Assembly (NCBI GenBank): GCA_031399065.1 | Contig: JANNOM010000022.1 | Location: forward strand, 1 to 64,000 | DNA length: 64,000 nucleotides | Direction: 5' to 3' | Source of the DNA: JADCRZ01 sp031399065 | Lineage (GTDB): Bacteria; Bacteroidota; Bacteroidia; Chitinophagales; Chitinophagaceae | In this document: positions 9,049 through 17,663 of the stretch, piece by piece | How the letters are laid out: each line of letters starts with the position of its first letter | Position numbering within the stretch: the first letter of the stretch is position 1 | The notes under the pieces: model-generated | What the model was told of the DNA's origin: nothing | Database searches by the model: none | Seen by the model: only the letters and a program-made list of their open reading frames with translations | Made by a program: the position numbers and the translations under genes

Positions 9049-9056
9049 TACCTTTG
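9049..9056 (+). promoter_or_regulatory. -7 promoter element before the DEAD-box helicase
   Basis: TACCTTTG matches TAnnTTTG exactly. A convincing -33 element is not visible. The predicted transcript start near 9062 gives a 5' leader of about 13 nt to the ATG at 9075. This suggests that the helicase and following aro genes can be transcribed apart from pheA. Confidence 0.55.
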
Positions 9057-9074
9057 CGCAAATTTTTACTATTT

Positions 9075-10736
9075 ATGATGACATTTGAAGGGTTGGGCAT
9101 TGATCCAAGATTAGTGCAGGCAACCGACGAGCTGGGGTTTGTGAACCCAACTCAAATACAGGAGAAATCGATACCCGTGCTGCTGAGCGGCACCAAAGAT
9201 TTTATCGGGCTGGCGCAGACAGGTACGGGCAAAACAGCGGCATTTGGCATTCCGCTATTGCAGTTGATCGACGGCAAAGACAAGTTTCCCCAGGCACTCG
9301 TGGTGTGCCCGACAAGGGAACTCTGCATGCAGATCGTTAACGAAGTGGAGCTCTTTAAAAAGTTTATGCCGGGAATACATGTAGTAGCGGTATACGGCGG
9401 CACATCCATTTCGATGCAGATCAGGGATCTTAAAAGAGGGGTTCAGATCGTGGTGGCAACACCAGGCAGACTGATAGATCTTATCGAACGCAAAGCGATT
9501 AACCTGGAAAAAATTAAATACGTAGTACTGGATGAAGCGGATGAGATGCTGAACATGGGATTCCAGGACGATATAGAATTTATCCTTAAGAATACACCGG
9601 AACGGGATGCCACCTGGTTGTTTAGTGCCACCATGCCGCCGGAGATCCGCAGGGTAAGTAAAAAATACATGAAAGAGCCGGTGGAAGTGACGGTGGGTAA
9701 AATGAATACGGCCAATAAAAGTATCGATCATCAGTATTATATCAGCAGCGCACAGCACCGCTATGAAACGCTGAAGCGTATCATCGATTTTAATCCCGGT
9801 ATGTATGGTATCATCTTTACCCGCACCAAGGCAGACGCGCAGGATATATCTGAAAAACTGACCCGGGAAGGCTACGATATCGATGCCCTGCACGGAGATC
9901 TGAACCAGGGACAGAGGGATAAGGTAATGTCGCAGTTCAGGGATAAAAGTCTGCAGTTGCTAATAGCCACCGACGTGGCCGCGAGGGGAATAGATGTACA
10001 GGGGATTAGTCATGTCATCAACTTCGAACTGCCGGACGATGTGGAAGTATATACGCACCGCAGCGGCAGAACGGGCCGAGCTGGCAAAACAGGTATCTGC
10101 ATATCGATCATACATAGCCGCGAAACATTTAAGCTGCGTGCGCTGGAAAAGATCAACCAGATACAGTTTCATAAACTGGAAATTCCTACTGGTAAAGACG
10201 TATGCCGCAAACAGTTCTTTCATTTTATGGAAAAACTGATACAGACGGATATCAGTCATGGAGATTACGAAACCTATGTACCCATGCTGGAGGAAAAATT
10301 TGCGGATATGAGCAAGGAAGAAGTGCTCAAACGCGTGGCAGCCATGGAGTTTGACCGTTTCCTTAAATATTATGAAAATGCCGAAGACCTGAACGTACGC
10401 GAAGAAAGAAGAACCCGCATCGATTTCAGGGATGGTGGATCCAGGGATGCTGCAAGGCCGAGGGATATACCGGCCAGGAGCTCTCAAAGCAACGGTAATT
10501 TTACCCGCCTGTTTGTAAACCTCGGTACCAAAGACGGCTTTTATAAAGCCAGCTTCCTGCAGTTTATACTCGATATGAGCGATCTGAAAAAAGAAGTACT
10601 CGGAAGAATAGATATGAAGGAGATGAATAGCTGGGTAGAAATAGAAACGCCTGTAGCAGCGCAGATGATCAGTGCGATAGACGGCAAAACCTATAAAGGA
10701 AGAAGAATACGCATGAACGATGCAAACAGCAGATAA
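9075..10736 (+). CDS. DEAD-box RNA helicase with DbpA-type RNA-binding domain
   Basis: A 553-aa ATP-dependent RNA helicase. The first RecA domain carries a Q motif, AQTGTGKT (Walker A, about residues 46-53), DEAD (about 153-156) and SAT. The second carries ARGID and HRSGRTGRAG. The C terminus (about 475-550) looks like the DbpA RNA-binding domain, which in DbpA targets 23S rRNA, so ribosome assembly is a likely role. The start is the ATG at 9075 (a second ATG follows at 9078). A TTG further upstream at 9054 lies inside the promoter element and is unlikely. Its place between tyrA and the DAHP synthase gene is unusual for an aromatic operon. Confidence 0.92.
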   Translation: MMTFEGLGIDPRLVQATDELGFVNPTQIQEKSIPVLLSGTKDFIGLAQTGTGKTAAFGIPLLQLIDGKDKFPQALVVCPTRELCMQIVNEVELFKKFMPGIHVVAVYGGTSISMQIRDLKRGVQIVVATPGRLIDLIERKAINLEKIKYVVLDEADEMLNMGFQDDIEFILKNTPERDATWLFSATMPPEIRRVSKKYMKEPVEVTVGKMNTANKSIDHQYYISSAQHRYETLKRIIDFNPGMYGIIFTRTKADAQDISEKLTREGYDIDALHGDLNQGQRDKVMSQFRDKSLQLLIATDVAARGIDVQGISHVINFELPDDVEVYTHRSGRTGRAGKTGICISIIHSRETFKLRALEKINQIQFHKLEIPTGKDVCRKQFFHFMEKLIQTDISHGDYETYVPMLEEKFADMSKEEVLKRVAAMEFDRFLKYYENAEDLNVREERRTRIDFRDGGSRDAARPRDIPARSSQSNGNFTRLFVNLGTKDGFYKASFLQFILDMSDLKKEVLGRIDMKEMNSWVEIETPVAAQMISAIDGKTYKGRRIRMNDANSR

Positions 10737-10781
10737 AAGTGAAGGTGTTTCACTTTAGCTTGTCACTTATAATTTAAACAA

Positions 10782-11870
10782 ATGGAAGCAACAGCAACAA
10801 CCACCAAAGAACTTGTTCAGCAGAAATGGAACAAGCGGCCGCTGATTATAGCCGGACCCTGCAGTGCAGAAACGGAAGAGCAGGTAATACAAACAGCTAC
10901 AGGCATAGCCCATACCGGCAAGGTAGACATCCTGAGGGCCGGTATCTGGAAACCCCGTACCAGGCCCGGAAGTTTCGAGGGCATCGGAACCAAAGGCCTT
11001 CCCTGGCTGCAGCAGGCAAGAAAGATAAGCGGACTGCCCGTCGCCATAGAAGTGGCCACGGCAAAGCAGGTGGAGGACGCTCTTCATTTCGATATCGACG
11101 TATTATGGATAGGTGCCCGCACTACGGTAAACCCGTTCAGCGTACAGGAAATAGCCGACGCATTACGCGGCGTAGACGTACCCGTGTTGATCAAGAACCC
11201 CATTAACCCCGACCTGGAACTGTGGATAGGGGCCATGGAACGGGTGGCCAAAGCCGGCATACAGCAAATCGGCCTCATCCACCGGGGCTTTTCTTCTTAT
11301 GGCAATACCGAATACCGGAATGCACCCATGTGGCACCTCGCCATTGAAATGAAACGCCGTTTTCCGGACACCATGCTGATCAACGACCCTTCCCATATCT
11401 GCGGACGCAGGGATATTTTGCAGGATGTTGCGCAGCAGGCTATCAACCTCGATTACGACGGGCTGATCATAGAAACGCATATTGATCCGGACAATGCCTG
11501 GAGCGATGCCAAACAGCAGGTTACGCCCGAGCGCCTGGGCCAGATGCTGGATAGTATCATCTGGAGAAAAGAAGAACCGGGCAGTGAAGAACTGAACGCC
11601 GCACTGGAAAAACTCCGCCAGCAGATCAACCACCTGGATGATGAACTGATGCAGATCATCGGTCAGCGTATGAAGATCGCGGAAAAAATCGGCCAGTATA
11701 AAAAGGACAATAATATCACCATACTTCAAACGAACCGCTGGAACGAGATCCTTCAGAGAGCTTACCAGCGGGGCGATAAACTGGGACTGAGCCACGAATT
11801 TATCACTCAGTATTTTGATGCCGTACACATGGAAAGTATTAACCACCAGAACAAGATCATGAACTCATAG
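10782..11870 (+). CDS. DAHP synthase / chorismate mutase fusion
   Basis: This 362-aa bifunctional enzyme has two parts. Residues 1-260 form a DAHP synthase of the AroA-beta type (IIAGPCSAETEEQ, GIWKPRTRPGSFEG, IGLIHRGFSSYG, NDPSHICGRR), catalysing the first shikimate-pathway step. Residues about 270-360 form an AroQ-type chorismate mutase (LRQQINHLDDELMQIIGQRM). C-terminal mutase fusions of this kind are known in Bacteroidota, where prephenate inhibits the synthase. It is the only mutase domain seen in the window, so it probably serves both pheA and tyrA. aroB follows 6 bp after its stop. Confidence 0.95.
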   Translation: MEATATTTKELVQQKWNKRPLIIAGPCSAETEEQVIQTATGIAHTGKVDILRAGIWKPRTRPGSFEGIGTKGLPWLQQARKISGLPVAIEVATAKQVEDALHFDIDVLWIGARTTVNPFSVQEIADALRGVDVPVLIKNPINPDLELWIGAMERVAKAGIQQIGLIHRGFSSYGNTEYRNAPMWHLAIEMKRRFPDTMLINDPSHICGRRDILQDVAQQAINLDYDGLIIETHIDPDNAWSDAKQQVTPERLGQMLDSIIWRKEEPGSEELNAALEKLRQQINHLDDELMQIIGQRMKIAEKIGQYKKDNNITILQTNRWNEILQRAYQRGDKLGLSHEFITQYFDAVHMESINHQNKIMNS

Positions 11871-11876
11871 ACCGGA

Positions 11877-12896
11877 ATGAAAGAACTTACTTATACATTC
11901 TCCGGTAAAAAAGTAAGGTATTACCTGGATATACCGTTTTCCGGGATCAGCGGGTGGATACCGCCGGAACGGTGCATCCTTATCACCGATTCGGAAATAG
12001 ACAGACTGCACCATGAGAAGCTGGCGGGCTACCGAACAATCGTAATACCGGCCGGTGAACAGCACAAGCAGCAATCGACGGTCGACAGCATCATACAGCG
12101 GCTCATTGCTTTTGAAGCAGACCGGAAGTCGTACATCATAGGTATAGGGGGAGGAGTGGTAACCGATATTACCGGTTATGCCGCATCGGTATATATGCGG
12201 GGCCTGTCCGTAGGCTTCGTTCCTACTACCATCCTGGCACAGGTAGATGCGGCTGTTGGCGGAAAAAATGGTGTAGATGTAGGCATCTATAAAAACCTGG
12301 TGGGAACCATCCGCCAGCCTGATTTTATTTTATACGATTATTCCTTTCTCGATACCCTGCCGGAAGAACAGTGGGTCAATGGATTCGCAGAAATCATTAA
12401 ACACGCCTGCATCAAAGATGTCGCAATGTTCGATCTGCTCGAAAAGCATACCCTGGCAGATTTTCGTACCGACCATTCTTTGCTGGCAGCGCTGGTCGAA
12501 AGAAATGTTACGATTAAATCGGATGTAGTGGAGAAGGATGAGCGGGAAGAAGGCGATCGCAAACTGCTTAATTTCGGGCATACCCTGGGGCATGCCATTG
12601 AAAACGATTACCAGCTTTTACATGGGCATGCTATCAGTATAGGTATGGTGGCCGCTGCCACTATCTCGGAGAAGATCAGTTATTTTTCTGAAAAGGAAAG
12701 ACTCACGGCTTTGCTTAAGCGCTATCAATTACCCGTAACTATGAATTACGACGGGCAGCGGGCTTTCGATATATTGAAAATGGACAAGAAGCGGGCAGGC
12801 GACGGGATGAACTTTGTATTGTTAAACAGGATCGGGGAGGCAAGCGTTCAAACTATTCCCCTGGCAGAATTAAAACAAATCATTCAATCATTATAA
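11877..12896 (+). CDS. aroB: 3-dehydroquinate synthase
   Basis: A 339-aa NAD- and metal-dependent enzyme making 3-dehydroquinate from DAHP. Visible motifs are the glycine-rich IGIGGGVVTDITGYAASVYMRG region around residue 83-104, AQVDAAVGGKNGVD, and the metal-ligand segment NFGHTLGHAIE. The length is a little below the common 350-360 aa but no motif is missing. It lies 6 bp after the DAHP synthase gene and 3 bp before aroA, in a tight operon. Confidence 0.95.
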   Translation: MKELTYTFSGKKVRYYLDIPFSGISGWIPPERCILITDSEIDRLHHEKLAGYRTIVIPAGEQHKQQSTVDSIIQRLIAFEADRKSYIIGIGGGVVTDITGYAASVYMRGLSVGFVPTTILAQVDAAVGGKNGVDVGIYKNLVGTIRQPDFILYDYSFLDTLPEEQWVNGFAEIIKHACIKDVAMFDLLEKHTLADFRTDHSLLAALVERNVTIKSDVVEKDEREEGDRKLLNFGHTLGHAIENDYQLLHGHAISIGMVAAATISEKISYFSEKERLTALLKRYQLPVTMNYDGQRAFDILKMDKKRAGDGMNFVLLNRIGEASVQTIPLAELKQIIQSL

Positions 12897-12899
12897 AAC

Positions 12900-14168
12900 G
12901 TGATCGTACAAATACAACCATCTTCCATCAGGGGGCATATACAGGCACCGGCGTCTAAAAGTTCCATGCAGCGGGCCTGCGCGGCAGCGCTTCTTTCGAA
13001 GGGCACTACGCAGTTACTGGCACCCGGCAATAGTAACGATGACCTGGCGGCACTGGATGTAATTGCCAGGCTGGGTGCAGATATAATACATAACACAGAC
13101 GGTTCGCTTACCATTACTAGCAATGGTATCCATCCCGTAACCAGCGAGCTGAATTGCGGAGAGTCAGGATTGGGTATACGCATGTTTACTCCTATCGTTG
13201 CATTGAGCAGCCGAGAGATTACTATTAACGGAACGGGAAGCCTGCTTGGCAGACCTATGTCTTTTTTTGATGAAATATTCCCGCAGTTAGGCATCTCCAT
13301 ACAATCGAACCAGGGCAAAGTGCCGCTGATCATAAAAGGACCTTTACAGCCAATGGACATTGAAGTGGACGGGTCGCTGAGTTCCCAGTTTCTTACCGGC
13401 CTGCTGATGGCTTTTGGCGCTGCGGGAGCTTCCGATGTATGCATACGGGTAAAAGATCTCACCAGTAAGCCTTATATAGACCTTACCCTGCAGGTGATGA
13501 AGCACTTCGGGGTGGAAGTGGAGAATAACAATTATGAGCAGTTTTGCTTCCGGCGGAAGACGGATGGTTATAAAGCTACCTCTTATAAAGTGGAGGGTGA
13601 CTGGAGCGGCGGGGCATTCTTGCTGGTGGCAGGCGCCATCGCCGGCGGTATTACGGTAACGGGCCTGGACGTCTTTTCCACCCAGGCCGACCGTGCCATA
13701 TTACAGGCGCTGATGCACTGCGGGGCATTACTGTCCGTGACTCCCGAAAAGATAGAAGTATCAACCGCTCCTTTAAAAGCATTTCATTTTAATGCAACAG
13801 AATGTCCCGATTTGTTTCCCCCGCTGGTGGCACTGGCATCGTATTGCATGGGTAAAACCATAATAGAAGGGGCCAAAAGACTAACGCATAAAGAAAGCAA
13901 TCGGGCACTTACCTTGCAGGAGGAATTTAGTAAGATGGGAATCAGGATAGAACTGCAGGACGATCTGATGATCGTGGAAGGCAGCACCGGTGTAAAGGGA
14001 GCATCAATACATTCACATCATGATCACCGGATAGCAATGGCTTGCGCGGTGGCAGCATTACAGGCAACAGGCGAAACCATTATAAGTGAGGCGGAGGCGG
14101 TCGGTAAATCCTACCCGGATTTTTATGAGCACCTCCGGTCGCTTGGATCTACTATTGATAAACTATAG
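12900..14168 (+). CDS. aroA: 3-phosphoshikimate 1-carboxyvinyltransferase (EPSP synthase)
   Basis: A 422-aa cytoplasmic enzyme joining shikimate-3-phosphate and PEP. Motifs: APASKSSMQRA (substrate binding, near residue 18), NCGESGLGIRMF (equivalent of the usual GNSGT..R loop), SQFLTGLLMA and HHDHRIAMA near the C terminus. The GESGLGIRM variant differs from the classic class I sequence, a difference sometimes linked to altered inhibitor sensitivity; that is inference. The start is a GTG at 12900, three bases after the aroB stop; no closer ATG fits. Confidence 0.94.
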   Translation: MIVQIQPSSIRGHIQAPASKSSMQRACAAALLSKGTTQLLAPGNSNDDLAALDVIARLGADIIHNTDGSLTITSNGIHPVTSELNCGESGLGIRMFTPIVALSSREITINGTGSLLGRPMSFFDEIFPQLGISIQSNQGKVPLIIKGPLQPMDIEVDGSLSSQFLTGLLMAFGAAGASDVCIRVKDLTSKPYIDLTLQVMKHFGVEVENNNYEQFCFRRKTDGYKATSYKVEGDWSGGAFLLVAGAIAGGITVTGLDVFSTQADRAILQALMHCGALLSVTPEKIEVSTAPLKAFHFNATECPDLFPPLVALASYCMGKTIIEGAKRLTHKESNRALTLQEEFSKMGIRIELQDDLMIVEGSTGVKGASIHSHHDHRIAMACAVAALQATGETIISEAEAVGKSYPDFYEHLRSLGSTIDKL

Positions 14169-14171
14169 CGT

Positions 14172-15182
14172 ATGAATTCATTCGGCCGCATATTCAGAGT
14201 GCACATCTTCGGGGAGTCGCATGGTGAATCCGTTGGGATCGTGATAGACGGATGCCCCGCGGGACTCCCGTTGTCTGACATAGATATGCTCCCGGACCTG
14301 GAACGCAGGAAGGGGGGCAAGCAGAAAGGAACCACCCCGCGGCAGGAAGCGGACTATCCGTTTATTAAAAGCGGTGTTTTTAATGGGCGGACTACCGGCG
14401 CTCCTATCTCTCTCTTTTTTGAAAATAACAATACCCGAAGCGGCGATTATGAAAAGCAGCGGAGCTTTCCGCGCCCGGGCCATGCTGATATGGTGGCCCA
14501 TCAGAAATATGGTGGTAACGAAGACTACAGGGGCGGCGGTCATTTCAGCGCAAGGCTTACTACCGGCCTGGTAGCCGCCGGTGCCATCGCCAAAAAACTG
14601 ATGCCGGGAGTAAACATAGCCGCCGCCGTAACGGAAATAGGTGGGGAAACGGATCTGGAAAAAGGTTTGCAGCGGGCCATCGATGCTAAAGATTCTGTGG
14701 GAGGCATCGTGGAATGTATCGTGCGCGGGTTACCCCCTGCTTTGGGAGAACCTTTTTTCGATTCGGTAGAATCGCAGATAGCGCATATAGTATTTGCCAT
14801 ACCGGCTGTTAAAGGTATAGAGTTCGGTAGCGGCTTTGCCGCTGCAAAGATGTTTGGTACCGGGCATAACGATGCCATAGAGAACAGCGAGGGAAAAACG
14901 CGTACCAATCATGCCGGCGGCGTTGTGGGGGGTATTTCCAATGGCAACGATTTGGTATTCCGGATCGCTATCAAGCCAACCGCATCTACCCCGAAACAAC
15001 AGAATAGCCTTAATTGGGAAACGGGGAAAGTAGAAGATTTTTCCGTCAAAGGCAGGCACGATCTCTGTGTTGCTTTGCGGGCACCCGTGATACTGGAAGC
15101 CGCTACCGCCCTGGTATTGGCAGACCTCATGATGATGGAACAGCAGATTGCCCGGGTGGTGGAAAAATATAAAACAACTTAA
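14172..15182 (+). CDS. aroC: Chorismate synthase
   Basis: A 336-aa FMN-dependent enzyme completing the shikimate pathway. The N-terminal family signature RVHIFGESHGESVG is at residues 7-20, followed by RRKGGKQKGTTPRQE, HADMVAHQKYGGNEDYRGGGHFSARLTT and GGVVGGISNGNDL. It is shorter than the roughly 360 aa of many homologues, mainly at the C terminus, with all signature regions intact. It starts 3 bp after aroA and is followed 3 bp later by the thiamine-binding-family gene. Confidence 0.95.
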   Translation: MNSFGRIFRVHIFGESHGESVGIVIDGCPAGLPLSDIDMLPDLERRKGGKQKGTTPRQEADYPFIKSGVFNGRTTGAPISLFFENNNTRSGDYEKQRSFPRPGHADMVAHQKYGGNEDYRGGGHFSARLTTGLVAAGAIAKKLMPGVNIAAAVTEIGGETDLEKGLQRAIDAKDSVGGIVECIVRGLPPALGEPFFDSVESQIAHIVFAIPAVKGIEFGSGFAAAKMFGTGHNDAIENSEGKTRTNHAGGVVGGISNGNDLVFRIAIKPTASTPKQQNSLNWETGKVEDFSVKGRHDLCVALRAPVILEAATALVLADLMMMEQQIARVVEKYKTT

Positions 15183-15185
15183 GAG

Positions 15186-15485
15186 ATGCATCACTTTATT
15201 ATCAATGCTTCTATACAGATCATCCCGGTAGTTAACGACAAACATCCGTATGAATGGGTAGATGAAGCAATCGCCATTATACAGCATTCCGGCATAAAGT
15301 ACAAGGTAGGCGCATTTGCCACGGTACTGGAAGGCACGTATGCGGAAGTAATGCAGGTGATTCACGATGTGAATGAATACCTGTATCATAAAGGATGCCC
15401 TGAATGGATCTCACACCTCCAGGTACAGATAAGAAGCGACAGAGATATTACCGGGAATGAAAAAACAAATAAATTTATCCAGTGA
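15186..15485 (+). CDS. MTH1187/YkoF-family (UPF0045) thiamine-binding protein
   Basis: A 99-aa protein with the compact alpha/beta fold signature of the MTH1187 family: INASIQIIPV at the start, then AIAIIQHSGIKYKVGAFATVLEG. Some family members bind thiamine or related pyrimidines; binding by this one is not shown. It begins 3 bp after aroC, so it appears to be the last gene of the aro operon. No link to aromatic synthesis is obvious. Confidence 0.85.
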   Translation: MHHFIINASIQIIPVVNDKHPYEWVDEAIAIIQHSGIKYKVGAFATVLEGTYAEVMQVIHDVNEYLYHKGCPEWISHLQVQIRSDRDITGNEKTNKFIQ

Positions 15486-15590
15486 TGGCTTCCCTCACGT
15501 GTCAGACTCTTACTATACCCGGAAAATACACCGCATAATAGGAAAATAGGCAAAGATTTGCTACATTCATCATGCTATTGTACCCCGTAT

Positions 15591-15598
15591 TATGTTTG
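15591..15598 (+). promoter_or_regulatory. -7 promoter element before the L,D-transpeptidase gene
   Basis: TATGTTTG matches TAnnTTTG exactly. The predicted start near 15604 leaves about 35 nt to the ATG at 15639, which supports that start over an in-frame upstream start at 15558. The -33 element is weak. Confidence 0.5.
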
Positions 15599-15638
15599 CC
15601 ACGTGGTTACATCTGCTTACCAGGCATTTCTTTACTAT

Positions 15639-17120
15639 ATGATATCACTAAAAAAACTCGGATCTTTTCTTTTTTATCTTTCTTTCCTGTTATTAGAATG
15701 GGGATGCGGAAACGCAGAGAAACCACCTGAAAAAGACGTGGTGATCGACCCGGCCAAATTGGGAGAAAGGGTTTCTGACAATCTAAAATTACTGATTGAT
15801 TATTCATCGGATAACGGGGGTAAAATAAACGATTCGGTGGTATTAAAATACCTTCCGCAGATCAGGCGCATTTACGAAGATAATAACTACAGTTCCGTCT
15901 GGAGCAGCGAAGAGAACTGGAATGAGATAGCGGACTCCCTGTATAACTTCCTTGATTCGGTAAAACAATACGGACTCTTCCCGTCAGATTATCATATATC
16001 ATTTTTAATAGATACCCGGAAAATGATTGCCCGCGATTCTGCCAGCCGGCAGGATGCGGCATTGTGGTCGCGAGCAGATGTGCTGCTTACGGAAGCCTAC
16101 CTGAGAATAGCCAGCGATCTGAGGATAGGGAGGCTGGAGAGAGACAGCACCACGTTGCGGAACGATTCCCTGTTAACGCCCGAGTACTTTCTATCCTGCT
16201 TAAATAAGGCCGTAGCCAGCCGCCGGATCAAAGAATCGCTGCATAGCCTCGAACCGTCTTCCCCTGCATACACTATCCTTAAAGCGGGTATTAAGCGTTT
16301 CCTGGATGCAGATACCGTACCTGATGCCCCGCACGACAGCCTGATGGAAAAGTTTAAGCGTATTGCGGTTACGCTAGACCGTTATAAGCAATTACCTGAT
16401 ACCATGCCACCCGCCTATGCCTGGGTGAACATACCCGCATTTTCCCTGTATGTATACGATGCAGATACGCTGGTAGTGGAATCGAAAGTGATCGTGGGTG
16501 CTCCTGCTACCCGTACTCCATTGCTGGCAAGCACAATTACCAATTTTATCACGTATCCGCAATGGACCGTTCCTTACAGCATCATATTTAAAGAAATGCT
16601 TCCGGGTATCAAGAATGATGTAAACTATCTCCAGAAGAAGAACCTGATGGTGGTGGACCGGTACGATAGCGTGGTAGACCCCGCCACTATCAACTGGAAT
16701 AAAATGAGCAAAACGCATTTTCCCTACCTGCTGCGGCAGCGGCAGGGCGATGATAACTCGCTAGGCGTGCTCAAATTTAACTTCAGAAACAAATACAGCG
16801 TCTATTTGCACGACACCAATGCGCGCAGTCTTTTTTCCCGTACCAACCGGGCATTGAGCCATGGCTGTGTGCGGGTGGAAAAATGGAAAGACCTTTCTCA
16901 TTTCCTGATACGCAATGATACGGCAAGGTTTAACGTTGATACATTGGGCGCATGGATATCCCGGGCCGAAAAGCACGTAGTCTCGGGTTTTAAAGGACTG
17001 CCCGTATATATCCGGTATTTTACCGTGGAGGGAAAGGAAGACGGTAAATTGAAGTTCTATAAAGACATTTACAAAGAAGACAGCGTATTGTCTGCCCGGT
17101 ATTTTGCCGGAAAAAAATAA
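15639..17120 (+). CDS. L,D-transpeptidase (YkuD domain, YcbB/LdtD-like)
   Basis: A 493-aa exported enzyme that forms 3-3 cross-links in peptidoglycan or attaches proteins to it. The N terminus is a lipoprotein-like signal (hydrophobic stretch, then WGCGN; the lipobox is imperfect). A long scaffold and peptidoglycan-binding-like region follows (about 30-270). The YkuD catalytic domain contains SHGCVRV, with Cys410 and His408. This size and layout match the large YcbB type rather than the small LdtA type. It is separated by 48 bp from the RlpA gene, another peptidoglycan protein. Confidence 0.92.
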   Translation: MISLKKLGSFLFYLSFLLLEWGCGNAEKPPEKDVVIDPAKLGERVSDNLKLLIDYSSDNGGKINDSVVLKYLPQIRRIYEDNNYSSVWSSEENWNEIADSLYNFLDSVKQYGLFPSDYHISFLIDTRKMIARDSASRQDAALWSRADVLLTEAYLRIASDLRIGRLERDSTTLRNDSLLTPEYFLSCLNKAVASRRIKESLHSLEPSSPAYTILKAGIKRFLDADTVPDAPHDSLMEKFKRIAVTLDRYKQLPDTMPPAYAWVNIPAFSLYVYDADTLVVESKVIVGAPATRTPLLASTITNFITYPQWTVPYSIIFKEMLPGIKNDVNYLQKKNLMVVDRYDSVVDPATINWNKMSKTHFPYLLRQRQGDDNSLGVLKFNFRNKYSVYLHDTNARSLFSRTNRALSHGCVRVEKWKDLSHFLIRNDTARFNVDTLGAWISRAEKHVVSGFKGLPVYIRYFTVEGKEDGKLKFYKDIYKEDSVLSARYFAGKK

Positions 17121-17167
17121 TAAAAGGAGGAGTAGGGACAGTGGTATTTTTAATTTAAATATCTTCT

Positions 17168-17593
17168 ATGATTGCCAGATGCTGCCTGTTATGCCTGTTA
17201 ATGCTGAATGTTTCAGCAGTATTAGTAGCACAAAATTCCATCAAAGTAGTGCGCGCCGCTCCGCGCGCTGTTGAAGATACAGAATTTGGTACGGCCAGCT
17301 TTTATGCTAAAAAATTCCAGGGGCGCAGAACGGCGAGTGGAGAATTATACGATCAAAAGAAATTTACTGCGGCACATAACAATCTACCAATGGGCACCTG
17401 GATAAAAGTGACCAATACCCGCAACGGCCGTAAAGTGATCGTAAAAGTAAACGACCGACTTCACCACAGGAACAAACGCCTGGTAGATCTTTCTTACATA
17501 GCAGCATCCAGGCTGGGATATATTTCCAGGGGACTTGCAAAAGTGAAGGTGGAAGTATTGGGCACTAAGAGGCCCGCTCTTACCTCTTTATGA
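17168..17593 (+). CDS. rlpA: RlpA-like double-psi beta-barrel protein
   Basis: A 141-aa exported protein. The signal peptide (about residues 1-21, ending SAVLVAQ) precedes a DPBB domain with the RlpA pattern GTASFYAKKFQGRRTASGE, FTAAHNNLPMGTWIKVTN, VKVNDR and VDLSYIAASRLG. RlpA proteins act at the septum, in some species as lytic transglycosylases on glycan without stem peptides. No SPOR domain is present, so septal targeting must differ. It probably shares a transcript with the L,D-transpeptidase gene upstream. Confidence 0.9.
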   Translation: MIARCCLLCLLMLNVSAVLVAQNSIKVVRAAPRAVEDTEFGTASFYAKKFQGRRTASGELYDQKKFTAAHNNLPMGTWIKVTNTRNGRKVIVKVNDRLHHRNKRLVDLSYIAASRLGYISRGLAKVKVEVLGTKRPALTSL

Positions 17594-17634
17594 TCCTCTC
17601 ATCAATAATATTTTATAGTCTCCTTTGCAGAAGC

Positions 17635-17642
17635 TAAATTTG
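17635..17642 (+). promoter_or_regulatory. -7 promoter element before the OmpA-like gene
   Basis: TAAATTTG matches TAnnTTTG exactly. The predicted transcript start near 17648 is about 16 nt before the ATG at 17664. Confidence 0.5.
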
Positions 17643-17663
17643 CCCGGATAAAATCTCGCTTCT

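Noticed and set aside
9054..9074. Upstream TTG start of the DEAD-box helicase
   Set aside because: It lies inside the TACCTTTG promoter element and adds residues unlike the family; the ATG at 9075 is used.
10736..10756. Hairpin AAAGTGAA/TTCACTTT after the helicase stop
   Set aside because: There is no T run after it, and the DAHP synthase gene begins 26 bp later, so I do not call it a terminator.
15558..15638. N-terminal extension of the L,D-transpeptidase
   Set aside because: It crosses the -7 element and precedes a complete signal peptide that starts at 15639.
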